Below, in pieces: positions 1 to 4,290 of a stretch of 5,325 nucleotides of DNA. Location of the stretch: positions 1 to 5,325 of the forward strand of contig JAUYDP010000128.1 of NCBI GenBank assembly GCA_030691805.1, given 5' to 3'. The position numbers were made by a program, and so were the translations under genes. Origin of the DNA: Dehalococcoidia bacterium. GTDB taxonomy: Bacteria > Chloroflexota > Dehalococcoidia > JAUYDP01. The notes beneath the pieces were generated by a model that saw nothing but the letters and a program-made list of their open reading frames with translations, made no database searches and was not told the DNA's origin. Position 1 is the first letter of the stretch; every line of letters begins with the position of its first letter.

Positions 1-94
1 TATCCGGGACGAGCCGGACGCTCCGCTCCAGGGTCTGCGCCAGGTCGCAATGCTTTACGTCTTCGTAATCCGTAAGCTTTCCCAGACCGGTCAT
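1..94 (-). CDS. N-terminus of a probable AMP-dependent acyl-CoA synthetase (partial)
   Basis: Only the first 31 codons are in the window; the gene continues beyond the left edge. The ATG (94-92) has a strong SD, GGAGGA, at 106-101 with 6 nt spacing. The peptide starts MTGLGKLTDYEDVKH and continues CDLAQTLERSVRLVPD. The 'L..TLERSVRLVPD' stretch resembles the first helix of ANL-family (AMP-binding) acyl-CoA ligases, where a 'L...LERSARRFPDRPA'-like segment precedes the adenylation core. Such an enzyme would activate a carboxylic acid to its CoA thioester with ATP. The gene lies 98 nt downstream of an acyl-CoA dehydrogenase on the same strand, which fits a shared operon for acid activation and oxidation. 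The AMP-binding and catalytic motifs lie outside the window, so the family call rests on a short similarity plus context. That a gene starts here is much more certain than its function. Confidence 0.55.
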   Translation of the reverse strand, partial: MTGLGKLTDYEDVKHCDLAQTLERSVRLVPD

Positions 95-150
95 GGCGGC
101 TCCTCCACTTCTCAACTGGAAACGTATTGCTAAGCCTCAATAACAACTGT

Positions 151-191
151 CTGCCGGTCGGATGGCGCTGCGCCCTACAGCAAGCCGGCAG
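151..191 (-). other. Stem-loop directly after the acyl-CoA dehydrogenase stop
   Basis: CTGCCGG (151-157) and CCGGCAG (185-191) are perfect 7-bp complementary arms. The 27-nt loop contains a second small hairpin, GGCG-CTG-CGCC (164-174). The outer arm ends one base from the dehydrogenase stop codon. No U-tract follows on the minus strand, so this is probably not an intrinsic terminator. It could protect the dehydrogenase mRNA 3' end and lower expression of the downstream ligase. Read on the minus strand, the loop contains GCTGTAGGGCG, which shares its head with the palindrome at 1763-1799, so it may be a degenerate copy of the same REP-like family. Confidence 0.45.
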
Positions 192-192
192 G

Positions 193-1380
193 CTATAGAG
201 CGAACTTAGGTTTGGCGGCATGCCGGGTCATCTTCTTGTAGCCCAGAGCGTCCTCAGCGATGAGGATGCGCTGGATATTGGCTGAGCCCTCGCCGGTGTG
301 CATGACCTTGGCGGCCATCAAGAGGCGCTGGATGGGGTACTCCTTGGCGAAGGCGTAGCCTCCGAATATCTCCATGGCTCGCTCGGTGACCCGGACTCCT
401 ACTTCTGTGGCGAAGTACTTGCCCTGGGAGGCCTCGCGGGAGAAGGTCTGCCCCTGGTCCGCCAGGTTAGCCGTCCGGTAGACCATCAGGCGGGCTGCTT
501 CTGTCTCAACGACCATATCGGCGATGAGATGCTGGACCATCTGGAAGCGACCGATCTGCTGCCCGAAGGCCATGCGCTCGTTGGCGTACTGGATGGCCTT
601 ATCCAGGGCCGACTGGGCGATGCCTACGGCCCGGGCCGGGACGGTGATGCGCCCGTAGTCCAGGGCGTTCATGGCCACCTTGAAGCCTTCGCCCTCCTGG
701 GCGATCCGCCAGGATGCTGGGACCCGGCAGTTGTCGAAGATAAGCTCCGCGGAGGGCACGCAGTTGCTGCCGATGTTGGAGGGTATTTTGGCGCCGGCAA
801 ACCCCTTCAGGTCCTTCGTCTCTACGGCGAAGGCGCTGGCCCCCTTCGTCCCCAGCTCGGGCTGAGTCTTCACGATGAGCAGGATGAGGTCAGCTACGTT
901 GCCATAGGTTGACCACATCTTGGTGCCATTGACAATGTAATCGTCTCCGACTCGAACGGCCCTGGTCTTAATTGCCGCCGCGTCTGAGCCGCAGTCCGGC
1001 TCTGTCAGGGAGAAGCAGCCCACGAATTCGCCCCGCAGTAACTTTGGCACATGCCTCTGGCGCTGCTCATCGCTGCCCCAATTGTAGATTCCCTTAGGCA
1101 CCACCATAGACTGTATATTGAAGGAGAGGCCCGCCTCCAGGCAGAGGCGGGTTATCTCCTCTATGATCAGGACCTGGGCTAGAAGGCCCATGGCGTTCCC
1201 TCCGATATCCTCGGGAAAGCCACAGCCGTAGAGACCCTGGGCACCCATCTTCTCGATGATCTCCCGGTGGAATACCCCTTCATCTTCCCATTCCTCCACG
1301 TGAGGCACCAGTTCCTTCATGGCGAAGTCGTGAGCCAGGCTCCTTACCGCCTTCTGCTCCTCGGTCAACTGAAAGTCCAT
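193..1380 (-). CDS. Acyl-CoA dehydrogenase, FAD-dependent (glutaryl-CoA dehydrogenase-like branch)
   Basis: This complete 395-residue flavoprotein is a normal length for the soluble homotetrameric acyl-CoA dehydrogenase family, which forms the alpha,beta double bond of an acyl-CoA and passes electrons to an electron-transfer flavoprotein. The helical N-terminal domain starts 'MDFQLTEEQKAVR'. The middle-domain FAD/substrate motif CFSLTEPDCGSD is at 122-133. The C-terminal domain carries AFGQQIGRFQMVQHLIADM (271-289) and EIFGGYAF (337-344). The catalytic base should be E364 in 'GEGSANIQR', aligning with the YEGT.QIQ motif of MCAD. Opening 'CFSLTEP' and closing 'GEGSANIQ' lean towards glutaryl-CoA dehydrogenase-like or aromatic/branched acyl-CoA paralogs rather than classic short/medium-chain enzymes; the substrate cannot be read from sequence. 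The ATG at 1380 has SD AGGGAGGGG (1392-1384). No convincing promoter was found upstream: a TATAAT (minus strand, 1537-1532) lacks a matching -35. The next minus-strand gene is a probable acyl-CoA ligase. Confidence 0.95.
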   Translation of the reverse strand: MDFQLTEEQKAVRSLAHDFAMKELVPHVEEWEDEGVFHREIIEKMGAQGLYGCGFPEDIGGNAMGLLAQVLIIEEITRLCLEAGLSFNIQSMVVPKGIYNWGSDEQRQRHVPKLLRGEFVGCFSLTEPDCGSDAAAIKTRAVRVGDDYIVNGTKMWSTYGNVADLILLIVKTQPELGTKGASAFAVETKDLKGFAGAKIPSNIGSNCVPSAELIFDNCRVPASWRIAQEGEGFKVAMNALDYGRITVPARAVGIAQSALDKAIQYANERMAFGQQIGRFQMVQHLIADMVVETEAARLMVYRTANLADQGQTFSREASQGKYFATEVGVRVTERAMEIFGGYAFAKEYPIQRLLMAAKVMHTGEGSANIQRILIAEDALGYKKMTRHAAKPKFAL

Positions 1381-1472
1381 CAGCCCCTCCCTGAGTATCT
1401 ACAAGATTGCCTTGGTACGTGGCGTGCTATGCCACTTGTCTCAAAAAAGCCTACATTGAAGTCAGGGGGCCT

Positions 1473-1500
1473 GAGACGGGCCACCGGCCCCGTCTCTACA
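1473..1500. repeat. GAGACGGG/CCCGTCTC hairpin element
   Basis: GAGACGGG (1473-1480) pairs with CCCGTCTC (1489-1496), and CC/GG can extend the stem with one bulged C. The right side continues into TACA, giving the CGTCTCTACA end seen in dispersed intergenic hairpins of many environmental bacteria. There is no T-run on either side, so it is a poor terminator. Membership in a genome-wide repeat family is inferred from memory of similar elements. Confidence 0.45.
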
Positions 1501-1642
1501 TGATGCTGTAGCCTTTGATAAGACAATCGGTATTATATCAGCTAGGCGTTAGCCGGGCCAGGAGGAGACGGTTTTACCAATCTTCAGAATCTGTGCAATC
1601 TGCGGATCGGTTTTAGGAATGCGTAGAGTCGAGGATTCGGGG

Positions 1643-1704
1643 GAGTCGTAGAGGTGAACGCCCCCGTCCGCCCGCTGGCGTGCTTACCGGCGGTACTACG
1701 ACTC
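1643..1704. repeat. Long-loop inverted repeat GAGTCGTAG/CTACGACTC
   Basis: GAGTCGTAG (1643-1651) and CTACGACTC (1696-1704) are perfect 9-bp arms 44 nt apart. A shorter CCGCC (1668-1672)/GGCGG (1689-1693) pairing sits inside. This could be the terminal inverted repeats of a miniature element or a branched RNA/DNA fold. Nothing coding is visible inside. Confidence 0.4.
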
Positions 1705-1723
1705 ACGGGCCGGCGGCATCGGG

Positions 1724-1750
1724 ACAGGGGGAGCGGAACGCGACCCCTGT
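1724..1750. repeat. Small stem-loop ACAGGGG/CCCCTGT
   Basis: Perfect 7-bp arms at 1724-1730 and 1744-1750 flank a 13-nt loop. GCCGG (1709-1713) and CCGGC (1759-1763) can form an outer pairing. It immediately precedes the larger palindrome at 1763-1799, so the two may be adjacent or nested elements. Confidence 0.35.
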
Positions 1751-1762
1751 TTGCCGGACCGG

Positions 1763-1799
1763 CGCTGTAGGGGCGGGTTTCAAACCCGCCCCTACAGCG
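1763..1799. repeat. Perfect 18-bp-arm palindrome, REP-like (GTAGGGGCGGGTTT type)
   Basis: The left arm (1763-1780, CGCTGTAGGGGCGGGTTT) is exactly complementary to the right arm (1782-1799) around one central C at 1781. No T-run follows on either strand, so it is not a standard intrinsic terminator. GC-rich palindromes of the form GTAGGGGCGGGTTT...CGCCCCTAC recur between genes in many bacteria, and translated by mistake they give peptides such as 'GAGFKPAPT', exactly what a naive extension of the following gene would read. It ends 24 nt before the HicB-like start codon and could block transcription or mask the leader. Confidence 0.7.
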
Positions 1800-1823
1800 T
1801 GCACTACCCCTGTGGAGGGTGCA

Positions 1824-2036
1824 ATGCAATACACCGTAGGAGTTCGAAAATCGCCTGAAGGCTTCTACCTGGCCAGTTGTCCCCAGATTCCCGAGGCCCA
1901 TGCGCAGGGTGAAACCTATGAGGCATGCCTGGCCAATATACAGCAGGTGCTACAGCTTTGCCTTGAGTTTCGCAAAGAGCGGGGCGAAGAGATCCCTGAT
2001 GAGGCAGGCGCAAATCAGGTTAGCGTAGTCGTGTGA
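1824..2036 (+). CDS. HicB-like protein (UPF0150/HicB antitoxin fold), no HicA partner seen
   Basis: This 70-residue protein matches the compact HicB-like fold. An N-terminal strand pair 'MQYTVGVRKSPEGFYLASCP' is followed by 'AHAQGETYEACLANIQQVL' (residues 25-43), where typical members have 'GCHTQGDT.EEAL.NI.EAI'. A helix follows, and it ends 'NQVSVVV', the usual C-terminal strand. In complete HicAB pairs this domain neutralises the HicA mRNA interferase; many short HicB-like proteins are solitary and of unknown role. No helix-turn-helix or ribbon-helix-helix tail is present, and no HicA-like sequence was found on either side. I chose the ATG at 1824 because SD-like GTGGAGGG (1812-1819) precedes it and the family starts 'MxYTV'. 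An in-frame start at 1680 would add 48 residues that merely translate the palindrome. The HicB-like fold is confident; antitoxin activity is not. Confidence 0.8.
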   Translation: MQYTVGVRKSPEGFYLASCPQIPEAHAQGETYEACLANIQQVLQLCLEFRKERGEEIPDEAGANQVSVVV

Positions 2037-2151
2037 CCACGCTATCTCCCCATATGCCGGTTGCTGTTTGGGATAGCCAATTAACAGACGGACCCCGAGG
2101 CAGGAACGGGCGCTGATCGAGAACGCCAGCCCGGATGGTTTCTAGAAGAAG

Positions 2152-2170
2152 GTTTCGGCAAGCCCGAAAC
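2152..2170. other. Stem-loop GTTTCGG-CAAGC-CCGAAAC
   Basis: A perfect 7-bp stem (2152-2158 with 2164-2170) has a 5-nt loop, about 115 nt after the HicB-like stop. The downstream sequence AGGAATTTGGGG has no proper U-tract, so it is at best a weak or Rho-assisted 3' end for that transcript. The rest of 2037-2322 shows no credible gene apart from the promoter at 2241-2270. Confidence 0.35.
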
Positions 2171-2240
2171 AGGAATTTGGGGCGGGCCTTCACCAGACGC
2201 CTCTACCTTTCTGTAAGGCCGCGCCTCTATAAGGCCGCCC

Positions 2241-2270
2241 TCGACAACCACGCCCCTCTTACGCTATACT
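2241..2270 (+). promoter_or_regulatory. Sigma70-type promoter for the DinB-like gene
   Basis: The -35 TCGACA (2241-2246, 5/6 to consensus) and -10 TATACT (2265-2270, 5/6) are separated by 18 nt. Initiation near 2277 would give a leader of about 46 nt ending in the AGGAGG ribosome site. The position and separate SD indicate the DinB-like gene is transcribed on its own, not as part of the HicB-like unit. Confidence 0.55.
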
Positions 2271-2322
2271 ACAGTTCGCCACCCCTTTGAATTGGCATAA
2301 ACCGCGACTTTCAGGAGGTATT

Positions 2323-2793
2323 ATGGACGCAAAACGAACAGAGCTTCTGGGCTATTTGAATGAGGCCAGGCAGGAGCTCAGCTCCTTGTCGAGGTCCCTT
2401 TCCCCAAAGGACCTGACTCTTACACCGGAGGTTGGAGGCTGGACGGTTAAAGATATCCTCTCCCACGTTGCCAACTCCGAGGCCGGACTGGTGGGCACGG
2501 CTGCGAGGATCGCCGCCGGGGAAGCCCACGCCAAGCCGGGATTCGACCTTCACGCCTTCAACCAGCGGGAGGTTGAGAAGCGAAGGGAGCGCAGCATAGA
2601 AGAACTGCTGGCCGAGCTGGATGCCTCTCGAGCGACCATGGTTAAGACGCTGGAGGGGATGACCGACGAGCACCTGGAAGCCAAAGGTTTCATGCGCTCC
2701 GGACTGCCTATCGACGTCATGGCCGTCTTCCGGCGCATCGGCGACCACGAGCGCACCCACAGTCAGGAGATACGGACGGCCACCGGGAAGTAG
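2323..2793 (+). CDS. DinB-like / maleylpyruvate isomerase N-domain-type metal-binding protein
   Basis: The 156-residue protein fits the DinB/MDMPI superfamily of four-helix-bundle proteins, usually 150-180 residues. The 'GGWTVKDILSHVANSE' stretch at 38-53 is the family's conserved second helix and places H48. The last helix carries 'DHERTHSQEI' (141-150), giving H142 and H146. H48, H142 and H146 would form the usual three-histidine metal site. Known members include thiol-dependent transferases/isomerases (mycothiol, bacillithiol) and damage-inducible DinB proteins of uncertain function; the reaction here cannot be assigned. The middle segment 'FNQREVEKRRERSIEELLAELDASRA' is typical of the MDMPI-like branch. 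The start at 2323 follows AGGAGG (2313-2318) with 4 nt spacing; an in-frame ATG 36 nt earlier lacks an SD. It is unrelated to E. coli DNA polymerase IV, also called DinB. The stop abuts the stop of the convergent MBL gene. Confidence 0.85.
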   Translation: MDAKRTELLGYLNEARQELSSLSRSLSPKDLTLTPEVGGWTVKDILSHVANSEAGLVGTAARIAAGEAHAKPGFDLHAFNQREVEKRRERSIEELLAELDASRATMVKTLEGMTDEHLEAKGFMRSGLPIDVMAVFRRIGDHERTHSQEIRTATGK

Positions 2794-3783
2794 TCAGGGG
2801 CTGGACATCTCGTAATAAATAATCCCCTTCTCCGTGAACCGGCGCACCTGGGCCTCCATCCGGAAGAGCTCCAGGTGGGCGATGGTCTCCATCACGGCGA
2901 ATCTCTTGACCAGCGGGTCCAGGCGTGTCCAGCGGTCACCGACGTTCCAGGGCAACTCCTGGGCGATCTGATAGGCCGGCTTGGGGCCTCCGGCGATCAG
3001 GCCCAGGATCTGGCGCTTTCGGTCGTCGTGATGGCGGATAATGGCCTCTATCCGGCCTTCTACGTTTTGGAAGACCTCCTCATGGGCGGGCAAGACCAGG
3101 TCCACCGGCAGCCGCTTGAGCTGTTGAAGGGCGTTCACGTAGTCTCCCAGGGGGTTGCTGCCGGACTGGAGGTGATAGCTGACATTGGGTGTGATGGAGG
3201 GAAGGATATGGTCGCCGGAAAAGAGAAGTCTCTTGGAAGGCTCATAGAGGCACAGGTGTCCGGGGGAATGTCCGGGGGTCCAGATCACTTCGAGTTGAAA
3301 TTCGCCGATGTTGATGGTCTCCCCGCCGTACAAGACCTCGTCCGGCCAGGCTACCGTCACGAACTCCAGGGCCGGCAGGGAGGCCCTCTGTAGCGGATCG
3401 GCGGTCTCCTCCGGAACGCCGTGGCTGCGCAGAAATCGCCCTATCTTGGCCTCTAGTTCTGAGAAATGGATATAGCGAGACTCGATTAGGGCCTTCTCCC
3501 AGAGGTGGAAAGCGAAACGGGTGGGCGCGTTCTGCTTGATCCTACCGGCCAGCCCGTAGTGGTCCGGATGCACGTGGGTAATCAGAATCATGGAGATATC
3601 CCTGAACCAGAGTCCCAGCGCCCGCAACTGCCCTTCCAACTCCAGGAAGGCCTCGTCGGTGTTCCAGCCGGTGTCAACCAGCAGGCACCCCTTGTCTCCC
3701 TGAATTAGGTACGAATTCAAGTGGCCCAGGGGGTTATCGGGTATGGGTATCTTGAATTGGTGAACGCCCGGAACTATCTCCAT
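2794..3783 (-). CDS. MBL-fold metallo-hydrolase with C-terminal winged-helix domain
   Basis: This complete 329-residue protein has a metallo-beta-lactamase fold. The metal motif THVHPDH at 69-75 gives H70, H72, D74 and H75. H172 is in TPGHSPGH (169-176), D191 in FSGDH (188-192) and H234 in LPAHEE (231-236). All ligands for a two-metal hydrolase site are present. After about residue 245, 'RHHDDRKRQILGLI' and 'RFAVMETIAHLELF' (294-308) match the winged-helix tail found in LACTB2-like and related MBL hydrolases. Relatives include glyoxalase II-like thioesterases and endoribonucleases. Given the acyl-CoA genes nearby, a thioester or lactone substrate is plausible but unproven. The ATG at 3783 has GGAGA (3792-3788) as SD. 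Upstream on the minus strand, TATTAT (3814-3809) could be a -10, but TTGACT (3846-3841) lies too far from it. It is divergent from the GntR operon, a possible sign of control by that regulator. Confidence 0.92.
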   Translation of the reverse strand: MEIVPGVHQFKIPIPDNPLGHLNSYLIQGDKGCLLVDTGWNTDEAFLELEGQLRALGLWFRDISMILITHVHPDHYGLAGRIKQNAPTRFAFHLWEKALIESRYIHFSELEAKIGRFLRSHGVPEETADPLQRASLPALEFVTVAWPDEVLYGGETINIGEFQLEVIWTPGHSPGHLCLYEPSKRLLFSGDHILPSITPNVSYHLQSGSNPLGDYVNALQQLKRLPVDLVLPAHEEVFQNVEGRIEAIIRHHDDRKRQILGLIAGGPKPAYQIAQELPWNVGDRWTRLDPLVKRFAVMETIAHLELFRMEAQVRRFTEKGIIYYEMSSP

Positions 3784-3784
3784 T

Positions 3785-3813
3785 TTGTCTCCAATGCCAG
3801 AACCGTCTATAAT
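3785..3813 (+). promoter_or_regulatory. Possible rightward promoter overlapping the MBL start
   Basis: TTGTCT (3785-3790, 4/6 to -35 consensus) and TATAAT (3808-3813, 6/6) are spaced 17 nt apart on the plus strand. The -35 lies over the MBL gene's leader and SD. If active, it would make a leader of about 200 nt to the 82-residue protein gene and oppose MBL transcription. The same bases read as TATTAT on the minus strand, so the signal may really belong to the MBL promoter. Confidence 0.35.
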
Positions 3814-3861
3814 AAGACCGTATCACGGCGGCGGCGTCCGAGTCAACGCAGGGCGGCCCGC

Positions 3862-3878
3862 CTTCATTATATATGAAG
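3862..3878. promoter_or_regulatory. Operator-like palindrome CTTCAT-N5-ATGAAG
   Basis: CTTCAT (3862-3867) and ATGAAG (3873-3878) are perfect 6-bp arms around a TATAT centre, in the middle of the divergent region between the MBL gene and the GntR operon. Size and symmetry suit a dimeric winged-helix repressor such as the GntR/FCD protein encoded downstream. It contains TATATGA (3870-3876), also present in the second palindrome at 3976. Binding is inferred. Confidence 0.45.
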
Positions 3879-3959
3879 TGTCTAAAAGATGGACTTTTTC
3901 TTACACCCATGGGGCGGCCTAGTGCGTTGCACAGGTGCGAAAATGGCGAGTGAAAAGCC

Positions 3960-3990
3960 TTGACATCCTACTTTCTATATGATATATAAT
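3960..3990 (+). promoter_or_regulatory. Strong sigma70-type promoter of the 82-aa protein / GntR operon
   Basis: A perfect -35 TTGACA (3960-3965) is followed by TATATA (3983-3988, spacer 17) and TATAAT (3985-3990, spacer 19). Either can serve as -10; the first has better spacing, the second a perfect hexamer. Initiation near 3996 would leave a short leader of about 20-25 nt before the GTG start at 4019, with an AGGGGGA ribosome site at 4008-4014. This is the best promoter in the window. Confidence 0.7.
3976..3986. promoter_or_regulatory. Palindrome TATAT-G-ATATA inside the operon promoter
   Basis: An 11-bp symmetric site occupies the spacer and touches the -10 of the 3960-3990 promoter, so a bound protein would occlude RNA polymerase. 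It shares TATATGA with the palindrome at 3862-3878, the two copies starting 106 bp apart (about ten helical turns). Autorepression by the co-transcribed GntR protein is the natural reading, but AT-rich promoter spacers can be symmetric by chance. Confidence 0.4.
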
Positions 3991-4018
3991 TAGCATCATC
4001 ACAGCATAGGGGGAAGCG

Positions 4019-4267
4019 GTGAGAATCAAATCCACTGGATTAGGCAAGACAGAGCTGATCGGCCATATCGAGAATATCAAGCGCGTAGACGACTATCTGG
4101 TTATCTCCATGCGTACGGCGGAGCCGGTGCGCTGGCACGTGCGGATAGCCCTGACCCCCAAGGACATTCGCCAGATGATCAGGGCCGGTCTTAGCGGCTC
4201 CAATGTCGTCTACGTGCTCTCCAAGCTCTTCGACAAGAGAGAGGCTGCTCCTTTGAAAGAGTATTAG
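4019..4267 (+). CDS. Unrecognised 82-aa protein, first gene of the GntR operon
   Basis: I do not recognise this protein. It starts with GTG behind AGGGGGA (4008-4014), and the strong TTGACA promoter lies immediately upstream, so it is very likely expressed. The sequence begins MRIKSTGLGKTELIGHIENI. A likely strand 'DDYLVISMRT' (24-33) follows, then 'EPVRWHVRIAL' (35-45), a likely helix 'PKDIRQMIRAGL' (47-58) and a hydrophobic 'NVVYVLSKLF' (62-71) with a charged tail. There is no signal peptide, no cysteine and no obvious metal site; W39 and H40 are the most distinctive residues. The pattern suggests a small beta-rich domain plus a C-terminal amphipathic or weakly hydrophobic helix. The stop is 23 nt before the GntR gene, so co-transcription is likely. 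It may be an accessory to the regulator or part of its ligand response; this is inference from position only. Confidence 0.75.
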   Translation: MRIKSTGLGKTELIGHIENIKRVDDYLVISMRTAEPVRWHVRIALTPKDIRQMIRAGLSGSNVVYVLSKLFDKREAAPLKEY

Positions 4268-4290
4268 GCTAGACTAGACAGGCCGCCGAT

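Larger units (their letters stand above)
1381..1823. other. 443-bp gene-free region rich in inverted repeats
   Basis: This stretch lies between the divergent dehydrogenase and HicB-like genes. I see no credible coding frame. The longer frames here either antisense-read the palindrome at 1763-1799 or extend the HicB-like gene backwards through it. The region holds at least four inverted repeats (1473-1496, 1643-1704, 1724-1750, 1763-1799) and a direct repeat of CGGTTTTA (1569-1576 and 1608-1615). Between those two copies AATCT recurs every 9 nt (1579, 1588, 1597). The content looks like accumulated REP/MITE-type elements rather than a decayed gene. Confidence 0.6.

Noticed and set aside
298..912. 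204-codon plus-strand open frame
   Set aside because: It lies fully antisense to the acyl-CoA dehydrogenase, whose motifs are intact. It has no SD and no recognisable domain; long antisense frames are common in GC-rich genes.
1473..1500. Intrinsic terminator
   Set aside because: The hairpin is good, but neither strand has a T-run after it and no gene ends nearby.
1680..1823. 48-codon N-terminal extension of the HicB-like gene
   Set aside because: The extension translates the palindrome (giving 'GAGFKPAPT') and has no SD. The family start and a good SD are at 1824.
1584..1901. 105-codon minus-strand open frame
   Set aside because: It is composed of the inverted-repeat region and the antisense of the HicB-like gene, is low-complexity in arginine/proline, and has no family resemblance.
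2037..2322. HicA toxin gene downstream of the HicB-like gene
   Set aside because: All plus-strand frames are short and lack the HicA 'GSH' motif and its typical N-terminus.
2311..2760. 149-codon minus-strand open frame
   Set aside because: It is antisense to the DinB-like gene, whose histidine motifs and SD are clear.
2875..3393. 172-codon plus-strand open frame
   Set aside because: It is antisense to the MBL-fold gene, whose full metal-ligand set proves the minus strand is the coding one.
3879..3911. Hairpin AAAAG-ATGGA-CTTTT with GTGT/ACAC outer arms as a terminator or riboswitch
   Set aside because: The stem is AT-rich with a large internal mismatch, no gene ends there, and no known riboswitch core was recognised.
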